From Caprella mutica (Eukaryota; Arthropoda; Malacostraca; Amphipoda; Caprellidae): 64,000 nt of DNA. The notes below the pieces were generated by a model. That model did not search any database. It was not told the DNA's origin and was given only the letters and a program-made list of their open reading frames with translations. How positions within the stretch are numbered: the stretch's first letter is position 1; each line of letters begins with the position of its first letter. The position numbers were made by a program, and so were the translations under genes. Shown here piece by piece: positions 23,631 to 32,500 of the stretch. The stretch is taken from assembly GCA_947561585.1 (NCBI GenBank), contig CANNZV010001108.1, forward strand, positions 1 to 64,000. The letters run 5' to 3'.

Positions 23631-24568
23631 TGTAATTATGACTATGCCTAATGATTACTGTCTAATGATTATCACTAAGCCTTTGGATTACTATAATGTT
23701 TTTTTTTAATTGTTCTACAACATCTCTCTCACCCATCACAGTATAACCTCTATAGCGTTTATTATGATGGGTGTCACTTACTGAATAGATTAGGTGGGAA
23801 TGTATACCAACTCACTGGTAATTTTTTTATAAAAAATTTTTTATAAAAAAATAATTGATTTATATGGAAAAATATTTCTACATAAATCAATTCACATTAG
23901 AGCGCTTCACTCTTTCTCCCTATAGTGTCAGTTTGTATACAAAGGCATGCCTTTATTTACATCAAGTTCAATATAGCTATTTTCCATCACGTCTGTTTTC
24001 CCTGTCACGGTGTTTGTTCTGTTTATTTGTGTGTATTTCACGTGGTACGTGTTTGTGCTGCTATGGCCAGTGTCACGTGGTTACTGTTTATTATCGTGTT
24101 TGTACGTGACGCGCTACCACCGGAAGTGTACAGGGACCACCGTGGCTTGGTTAGAATGATTTAATTGCTGTAGATAAGATAGTGTTATCTAATGGTGGTG
24201 AAAATAGTGATAGATATGGAAGGTCAGCAAGCAATGATAGTGTGTGTCATATAATGACTTAGAAATATATTTATAATTAATATAACTAATGTTTTAACTA
24301 CCGTTACTTCATTTTATTTATATCTTTGATATTTTGCTGTAATTGATTTATGTAATAGTTGTATATTTATGCAAGTGATACTACTCAATAGTGATAATTA
24401 CTATTAGGAATGATAGTACCTTGATAATGACTGATTATGATACACTATCTAGGTACATACGGTTGATAGGTGGCAATACTGTAAAATGCATTTTAGATTC
24501 GAATAAAATATAACATTTAATTGTATTTTACAAATAAATTGTCAATTTTTTATGTGAAATCTTTCGTT
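23631..24568. other. Unique sequence with a second CACCCATCA hairpin and a small regulatory-like patch
   Basis: CACCCATCA (23730-23738) pairs with TGATGGGTG (23765-23773). Further on, two CACGTG E-boxes (24039, 24074) and an ETS-type ACCGGAAGTG (24119-24128) sit in a GC-richer patch. Two overlapping frames of about 80 codons at 23855-24164 have no recognisable content. Confidence 0.45.
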
Positions 24569-24943
24569 ACTGATGTACCAAGAACGTTTGTTTCGTTACG
24601 TTTTTAGCTATACCAAAAACGTTTTTGTTTTACTGGTTTAGCTATACAAAGAACGTTTCTTCGTTTCTGGTTAACAATTACCAAGAACGTTTGTTTCATT
24701 ACTGTTTTAACTATTACCAATAACGTTTGTTTCATTACTGTTTTAACTATTACCAAGAACGTTTGTTTCATTACTGTTTTAACTATTACCAAGAACGTTT
24801 GTTTCGTTGCTGTTTTAACTATTACCAAGAACGTTTGTTTCATTACTGTTTTAACTATTACCAAGAACGTTTGTTTCATTACTGTTTTAACTATTACCAA
24901 GAACGTTTGTTTCGTTGCTGTTCTAACTACACCGAAAACGTTT
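24569..24943. repeat. 36-bp minisatellite, about 10 units
   Basis: The unit is built from ACCAAGAACGTTTGTTTC and ATTACTGTTTTAACTATT. The first three units and the last are diverged, and the centre is homogeneous. The CGTTGCTG variant recurs 108 bp (3 units) apart near 24806 and 24914. Open frames on both strands follow from the unit being a multiple of three. Confidence 0.97.
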
Positions 24944-24983
24944 GATTTGAATTAATTACACAAAGAGAAACACAAAATTTAAA

Positions 24984-25065
24984 ATCAGCTGATCGCTGTT
25001 GTCATTGGCGGTAAATATTTATGGTACTTTATCGAAAAATATCGAAATGTCAGTCATTATCGATA
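24984..25065. promoter_or_regulatory. Possible insect-type core-promoter motifs
   Basis: ATCAGCTGAT (24984-24993) matches the palindromic E-box core-promoter motif described in Drosophila, and TATCGATA (25058-25065) matches the DRE octamer. An inverted CCAAT (CATTGGCGG) lies between them. The motifs are exact. Their function here, and that the host is an insect, are inferences. Confidence 0.3.
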
Positions 25066-25194
25066 TGATATGATCATTTATTCAACGGGAAGTCCCACGA
25101 TAAACTATCATCAGCTTTAACTTATTTTGATAAATTTCGATTGTATTTCAGTATAATCATTTACCGTGGTTAAAATATGATCTGTTTGTCATCG

Positions 25195-25236
25195 ATTACC
25201 ATCACACATCGTCAGCTGACGATGTGTGATGGTAAT
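25195..25236. repeat. Perfect 42-bp palindrome
   Basis: Twenty-one bases are followed with no spacer by their exact reverse complement, centred between 25215 and 25216 on CGTCAGCTGACG. Such spacer-free palindromes form cruciforms and are usually unstable, so a perfect one suggests recent origin or a dimeric binding site. Confidence 0.95.
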
Positions 25237-26117
25237 ACCTGCTCCATTCACACCTCTAACTGCCATACCTGTCTCTAATACCTATAATACCTGTGATTAC
25301 CTGTGCTAGTTGCTAATATTCACGCTAATTTGCTCAGATCCTATCATAAAGTACCCCTGCCAAAATGAGATGCTCACACATCTCATTAAAGTAATACCAC
25401 TCATTACCACTCATTACCACTCATTCCACTCATTAGAGTAACTGTGAGAGCATTTCATTGCACTCAAATCACAGACATTTAAATGACAAGGTCTCATTTA
25501 TCCACAATGTCTTAATTGTTCCTACACTAACAATCATCACGAACAATATGAGAGAGGCAATTGTTGAGCCACATTTCCTACGTGCTATTGTTACTCTCTG
25601 TTTCTATTGTTTAATTGTTCTTCTCAGTGTGTGTTAAGTTATAGAAATTAAACTGTTGCAATATTATTTTTCAGGCCCTATATTTTATTATTATTTATAT
25701 TTTATTTATTATATTTTTCAGTAAATCTAATTCACGCTCAAACTATCATTTCTTTTCCCTAAGATACTCTGTTATTATCCTGGTTATTTTCCTAACTCCA
25801 TCCCCCCCCCCCTCTGCCCCCAGCAAGGGGGGGGGGGAAGGTTTGCTCCCCCTGCCCCAGGCCACAGCAGCAACATGCACACCGACATCAGGGCAGTTCT
25901 AGGCATCTTTTCACTGCCCTGGGCACTGAATTACTTATAAGAGACATGGCAGATCCACTGCCGTAACAAATACTCTCTCTATTTGCATCCCATAGCTCTA
26001 TTTACTCTCAAAAACACACTGCAATGCTTTGAAATTATAAAGGAAGAAAATCACTGCGGTTGGTTATAATTTGGTAGTTGTTAGCCATTTCCTGGATTGG
26101 TTACAACCACTGTCGAA
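25237..26117. other. Unique sequence with a 10-bp array and a C11/G11 block
   Basis: Five TACCACTCAT-type units lie at 25394-25434. A run of 11 C (25802-25812) is followed 14 bases later by 11 G (25827-25837), then further C-rich sequence. No gene is visible. Confidence 0.6.
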
Positions 26118-26614
26118 CGTGCATTGGTTATATATATTGGTTATCATTGGATTATTGAGTGCATTGGTTATCATTGGGTTATGGAGTGCATTGGTTATCA
26201 TTGGGTTATTGAGTGCATTGGTTATCATTGGCTTATGGAGTGCATTGGTTATCATTGGGTTATGGAGTGCATTGGTTATCATTGGGTTATGGAGTGCATT
26301 GGTTATCATTGGGTTATGGAGTGCATTGGTTATCATTGGGTTATGGAGTGCATTGGTTATCATTGGGTTATGGAGTGCATTGGTTATCATTGGGTTATGG
26401 AGTGCATTGGTTATCATAGGGTTATGGAGTGCATTGGTTATCATTGGCTTATTGAGTGCATTGGTTATCATTCGGTTATGGAGTGCATTGGTTATCATTG
26501 GGTTATGGAGTGCATTGGTTATCATAGGGTTATGGAGTGCATTGGTTATCATTGGCTTATTGAGTGCATTGGTTATCATTGGGTTATGGAGTGCATTGGT
26601 TATCAACGTATTAT
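26118..26614. repeat. 27-bp minisatellite, about 18 units
   Basis: TTGGTTATCATTGGGTTATG plus GAGTGCA, with TTATTGAG, GGCTTA and ATCATAGGG variants. The ATCATAGGG unit and the TTGGCTTATTGAG unit after it recur 108 bp (4 units) apart. Three + frames and one - frame are open throughout because 27 is a multiple of three. None has a non-repetitive portion suggesting a protein. Confidence 0.97.
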
Positions 26615-27644
26615 TCGGTTATGTAGTAGTAATTTAATTAGTTACATCATTCTATTAAAAATTGTTCTGTTTATTGTTTGGTCATTCAATAGCAATAACT
26701 CGTCCTTCTATTCAAATACTGCATAACCATTACATCATCAGTAATAAGTTAGTGCACTATCATCGTATTATGTGCAATGAATTGTGCTTAGCTGCCTGTG
26801 CACTGTACAATGATGTAAATTCACCTCTATAATACGCTAACTATAACTACCTAGCGTTCACTAAAGTGATTTGACTGTAAAAACAGCAATTTGAGTATTA
26901 TCTGAATGAATATGATTCGCTATGGCCTTAGTAATATAATGGTAGTGAAAGGGGTGATTGAGACTTGAACAACATTATACAAAAAATAGTGTGGTGCGAG
27001 ATAAATATGTATTTACCAATGATAATGTGAACATTACACAATAACAATTTTAACGCAAGATAAACATGTATGAGCCTATGCTAATTTCCATAGGTATCAC
27101 CATATGGTGTTGCGTATTTTGAGCTGTACTGCCTACACTCCTCTACTAGTGTAGGCAGATTTCTATTTGTCTTTTGAGTAGGTTTGTAGTGATCATTGTA
27201 GGTAGCAACGTAGGACACTTCTTTGAGACTATTTTTAATGACTTTAATAAAAGGACTTAAGCTGTAAATTTGTAATTCTGTTTTTGCTTATAAAACGGTT
27301 ATATAATATAATAATGATTAGAAAATGTAGTCGATGTGGATGTTCTGCAATAGAATTTTAATTACATTATTGATAATTACGATTAAATGTAATTATATAT
27401 GCCATTGGTTCTATTGAATGTTCAATAGTAATTAGTGTCAAATAAATACACCAGCAAGAGATGATTATGGTATTTAATATGACATTCATATCATTTAATG
27501 GCAATAATTGTACACAATTGAGCTATTATATAATATACTTATTCCACATTTAAATGGGTGTTCAAAATGGTAACCGTTAGAAATTAAGATTTAATTACGG
27601 AGCTTTGCTAGCCTAGCTTTAGCTATTACATAGATTATGTAAAT
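26615..27644. other. Unassigned AT-rich sequence with one strong hairpin
   Basis: The only structure noted is the perfect stem at 27129-27158. Otherwise AT-rich with no open frame or array. Confidence 0.5.
27129..27158. repeat. Perfect 11-bp stem hairpin
   Basis: CTGCCTACACT and AGTGTAGGCAG pair perfectly around an 8-base loop. No T-run follows, so it is not terminator-like. Role unknown. Confidence 0.8.
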
Positions 27645-27745
27645 ATAGCTATTATATAACTTATATAATTAGTTATTATATAACTTATATAATTAGTTAT
27701 TATATAACTTATATTATTATATCTTATATAACTTGTATAAGATAA
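27645..27745. repeat. 24-bp AT-rich tandem repeat, about 4 units
   Basis: TTATATAATTAGTTATTATA-type units in near-perfect tandem, then decaying to TATATTATTATA. Confidence 0.9.
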
Positions 27746-27928
27746 ATATTAAGCATCTATTATACATATGAAGATAGTTAGTAACTATGTGCCACTAAAA
27801 GTACTATTTAGCGTTTTATACCGTAGTTCTCCGTTACACAAATAACTATTTGAATGAGTTGCGTTACACAAGCCATATGTCATGATTATACTAGTCAAAA
27901 CTGTAACCTTAGAGGAAAATGGAGAGTT

Positions 27929-28524
27929 AGAAGCAGTGCAGTTACTCACTTTAGAGGCAGTGCAGTTACTCACATTAGAAGCAGTGCAGTTACTCACTTT
28001 AGAAATAGTGCAGTTACTCACTTCAGAAGCAGTGTAGTTACTCATTTTAGAGGCAGTGCAGTTACTCACTTTAGAAGTAGTGCAGTTACTCACTTTAGAA
28101 GCAGTGCAGTTACTCACTTTAGAAGTAGTGCAGTTACTCACTTTAGAAGTAGTGCAGTTACTCACTTTAGAAGTAGTGCAGTTATTCACTTTAGAAGTAG
28201 TGCAGTTACTCACTTTAGAAGCAGTGCCATTACTCACTTTAGAAGTAGTGCAGTTACTCACTTTAGAAGTAGTGCAGTTACTCACTTTAGAAGCAGTGCA
28301 GTTACTCACTTTAGAAGTAGTGCAGTTACTCACTTCAGAAGCAGTGTAGTTACTCATTTTAGAGGCATTGCAGTTACTCACTTTAGAAGTAGTGCAGTTA
28401 CTCACTTTAGAAGTAGTGCAGTTACTCACTTTAGAAGTAGTGCAGTTACTCACTTTACAGGCAGTGCAGTTACTCACTTTAGAAGTAGTGCAGTTACTCA
28501 CTTTAGAAGCAGTTCAGTTACTCA
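27929..28524. repeat. 24-bp minisatellite, about 25 units
   Basis: AGTGCAGTTACTCACTTTAG with AAGC/AAGT/AGGC joints. A distinctive pair (CACTTCAGAAGCAGTGTAG then CATTTTAGAGGCA) occurs at 28021 and 28333, 312 bp or 13 units apart, so a 13-unit block has been duplicated. Long frames on both strands are artefacts of the 24-bp period. Confidence 0.97.
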
Positions 28525-29465
28525 CTATTCTCACCGTTTAACCCCCTACCTCCTCACTTTCATATCTCGCCAAAGCTATAACATAGCTGTGTTTGGCACA
28601 CCAGGCAGTGTCTAATATTAGGCGTATCCTTCTCTTTTTCTGTATCTTAATAAAGAAACAAAATGCGTAGATTTGAATTATGGTTCGTTTTTTTTTTGTT
28701 ATTAGCATAAATATGCTATAATTTTCAATATTTATTATAGACTGAAATACAAAAAGGAGGTGAATTAGATAATTACAAAGCATTATTAATGTTGCTATAA
28801 CATCATCTATTATTAATTTAGAGCTAAGCATTTTAATGATTTACCGAAAGTAATAAATTATAAATGCTATACCTTGCAAACTTAGTTAAATAATGCGCCC
28901 ACTCTTCAGAACTGTGAGGTATAATGCATTTTATTTGGAAATGTCACTTTTACCCCTATAAGGTAATTACAATAAACTGGTTAGTTAACTATAATATAAC
29001 AAAGAAATAAATAGTGTGATTTATAACAGTCAGCACTGAACTTAACTTAATTATATCATTCTATTTGTGTAGAAAAAATGTGTATATAATTATGTTATAT
29101 AAAGTATAAGTTTTAGTGTTCTCGATATTGTTATTTTCATGTTAATATGCATGAGCAATGAAGCACATCGCCTATTTATTAACTTGTACACCGAAGCTAG
29201 TTAAAACTTATCAACAATAACAATTCTCTATTTCTCAAACCAGGGACTAACGATACATTAATATTGTTATGAATTGTTTGCTAACATTCCTAACAATGCG
29301 ATTGCAATAATTGTTTATTCTTTATTTGCATTCTTTTCTTTATTTTAATTGAAGTTTGTAATCATTTTATGAGTGTTTTTTCATTTTGTTTTTCCTGTTT
29401 AAGCCTATGTTTTTTTCTTTTCCTACTTTTGAAAATTAAGCTCTTTCCCCCAAACGTACTTTCAG
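28525..29465. other. Unique AT-rich sequence before the coding exon
   Basis: No open frame of note. It ends in CTCTTTCCCCCAAACGTACTTTCAG, a good pyrimidine tract and AG (29464-29465), which could be the 3' splice site of the following exon. If so, this is intron. Confidence 0.4.
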
Positions 29466-29548
29466 ATACTTTACATTGTGTAAATATTTATTCTAGTGCT
29501 TCTATTCCTTTGATAATTTGTGCAAAGATAACATTTAGTTTGAAACAA

Positions 29549-29579
29549 ATGTGAAGTGTAGGGAAGAGAAATGAGTTGA
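29549..29579 (+). promoter_or_regulatory. Two minimal upstream ORFs in the putative leader
   Basis: ATGTGA (29549-29554) is a start codon directly followed by a stop. ATGAGTTGA (29571-29579) encodes one residue after Met. Both precede the main ATG at 29584 by fewer than 36 bases. If the leader is transcribed they would limit initiation at the main start. Confidence 0.35.
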
Positions 29580-29583
29580 ATAA

Positions 29584-32500
29584 ATGGAGGCAACTTGCTG
29601 TTCCTCCACTTTCGAATCACCTCCACCACCCATCCCCAAGCACCAGACTGACCCCGCCCTCCTGCTCAAATCCTCCTGGGAACTGCAAAACATTTCCTCC
29701 AGGAGGAGGAAAAAGGTTTCCAGGTCCAAAGGTAGACCCCCATCACGCGAGTTCCTCCTCATGGTGGGACCTCAGCTTCTCCCCCACGACTATCCAGTTC
29801 TTGCCTCTCCCCCCAACAGACTACCACCTCCCCCTCCCCCCGCTCTTTACGTCATCGATGAAGTGGAGGAAGTGGAGAAACATGAAGAGGAGTCCACTAG
29901 CTTCATGGATGTTCCACCGTTAGAAGTCCTGTACTTACCAGGAGGTTTAACATCTTCTGACGATGTGAAGGATGTAGTTAGTGGCAATGTACCGTGTGGT
30001 GAAGATGTACCAGGAGGTTTAACATCTTCTGACGATGTGAAGGATGTAGTTAGTGGCAATGTACCGTGTGGTGAAGATGTACCAGGAGGTTTAACATCTT
30101 CTGACGATGTGAAGGATGTAGTTAGTGGCAATGTACCGTGTGGTGAAGATGTACCAGGAGGTTTAACATCTTCTGACGATGTGAAGGATGTAGTTAGTGG
30201 CAATGTACCGTGTGGTGAAGATGTACCAGGAGGTTTAACATCTTCTGACGATGTGAAGGATGTAGTTAGTAGCAATGTACCGTGTGGTGAAGATGCACCA
30301 GGAGGTTTAACATCTTCTGACGATGTGAAGGATGTAGTTAGTGGCAATGTACCGTGTGGTGAAGATGTTCCAAGTGTTGTACTAACAACAACAACTCTAC
30401 CGAAGGTTGCCACAGGCCTCACTGCAATGGATAGCACAACAGTCGATAAACTGGTTGTGGGCATCTGTAAACAACCTCACGGAACCAGTACTGGTACAAC
30501 TGGTAGTGGCTCTAGTAGCAGCACTCTAGAGGGTACTTTTAGCACCACTAGTACACACTACTCCAGCTTGGCATCAACTAGGCAAGAGGAGGCTGATAAT
30601 TATTGTGCTGATGTCATCGTGCCAAATGACCCTACTACTTCGCTAAACAGTGACCAGGGGGGAGGAGTGGGGGGAGAAGGGGAAGATGCGGGGGGAGATG
30701 GAGAAGACATGATATTATTGCAGGCTGACAATTTGTGTCACGAGGAAGGCTCACAAGGACCTGACAAATTGAGTGGGACTGAAATAAGAAAGCTAACTGA
30801 TAAAGATGGTGGAGGAGAGGAAACTGTGGATAAGCTTGGAGAAAGCAATGGGGAAGAGGAGATAGGAGACAGGGGTGATAAAGATAGAGAAAACAATGAA
30901 ACGAATTTTGAAACTGAGGAACTTTGTGAAGTTATGGAAACTTGTGAAGCTGAGGAAACTTGTGAAACTGAGGAAACTTGTGAAACTGAGGAAACTTGTG
31001 AAACTGAGGAAACTTGTAAAGCTGAGGAAACTTGTGAAGCCGAGAAAACTTGTGAAACTGAGGAAACTTGTGAAGGTCAGGAAACTTGTGAAACTGAGGA
31101 AACTTGTGAAACTGAGGAAACTTGTGAAGCTGAGGAAACTTGTGAAACTGAGGGAACTTGTGAAAGTGAGGAAACTTGTAAAGCTGAGGAAACTTGTGAA
31201 GCTGAGGAAACTTGTGAAACTGAGGAAACTTGTAAAGCTGAGGAAACTTGTGAAGCTCAGGAAACTTGTGAAGCTGAGGAAACTTGTGAATCTGAGGAAA
31301 CTTGTGAAGCTCAGGAAACTTGTGAAGCTGAGGAAACTTGTGAAGCTGAGGAAACTTGTAAAGCTGAGGAAACTTGTGAATCTGAGGAAACTTGTGAAGC
31401 TGAGGAAACTCTTGAAGCTGGGGAAACTTGTGAAACTCAGGAAACTTGTAAAGCTCAGGAAACTTGTGAAGCTCATGAAACTTGTGAGTCTGAGGAAACT
31501 TGTGAATCTGAGGAAACTTGTGAAGCCGAAGAAACTTGTGAAGCTCAGGAAACTTGTGAAGCTCAGGAAACTTGTGAAGCTCAGGAAACTTGTGAAGCTC
31601 AGGAAACTTATGAAACTTCACGCGAAGCCGAGGAAACTAGCATTGAATTAGCATGTGAAACTTTTGAAACCAATGAATCAGTCTATGAAAATAAGGAAAC
31701 TGAGGAAATCATTGAAACAGGGGTTGTTCAGAGCAGTGAAACACACGAGGAAAATTGCATTTTAATTTCTGAAAGTAATGAAACGATTGAACAAACATCT
31801 GAAGTGAATGAAACAGTAGAGGAAACTGATGAAACAGCTGCTGAAACTATTGAGTCAGAAGAAAAATATGAAGTAACCAATGAAACAGAAGATGGTGAAA
31901 CTAATGAAGCATCTGCAACTTTTGAAACAAATGAAACAGAGGGTGAAACAAATGAAACAAAAGGTGAAACAAATGAAACTAGTGATACAGCAGAAGGGGA
32001 TGATAATCTAGCCTTGGATTATGAAACCGAAGGTGAAACTGCTGAAAACTCTGAAGAAGTTAATGAAACGGAGAATACTAACAGTGAAACAATAAATGTT
32101 TCATCTGATGCTGCCAGTGGAGAAGCTTCCCAATCTGATGAAACGGCTATTGAAACTTCAGAAACTGATGTCACTAACGAAACTTGTCACGGTAATGAAT
32201 CTTCTGGTGAAACGGCTGTGAGAGTCGAAACTATTGGTGAGAAAATTGAAACAATTGAAATAACAAATGATGTGCGAAACACCGATATCACATGGGAAAC
32301 GAATGGTGATTCTGGGGAAACAGGTGAAGCCTCTGATGGAACGGCTGAAACCTGTGTTGAAACAGGTCGCAATTCTGTTGAACCAAATGAAACTTCTATG
32401 GAACCAGGCGAAACTTCTGTGGAAACGGGTGAAAACTCTGTCGAAATGAGCGAAACTTCTGTTGAAACAGGCGAAATCTCTGTTGAAACAGGTGAAACTA

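Noticed and set aside
26064..26726. Hydrophobic multi-pass membrane protein from the 27-bp array
   Set aside because: The Ile/Leu/Trp repeat arises from TTGGTTATCATTGG. Three competing + frames and one - frame are equally open.
27785..28615. Cys/Ser repeat protein (minus) or Thr/His repeat protein (plus)
   Set aside because: Both strands are open through the 24-bp array and neither has a supporting unique domain.
30793..31651. Antisense and +2-frame proteins within the 18-bp coding repeat
   Set aside because: Only the frame starting at 29584 continues through non-repetitive sequence on both sides.
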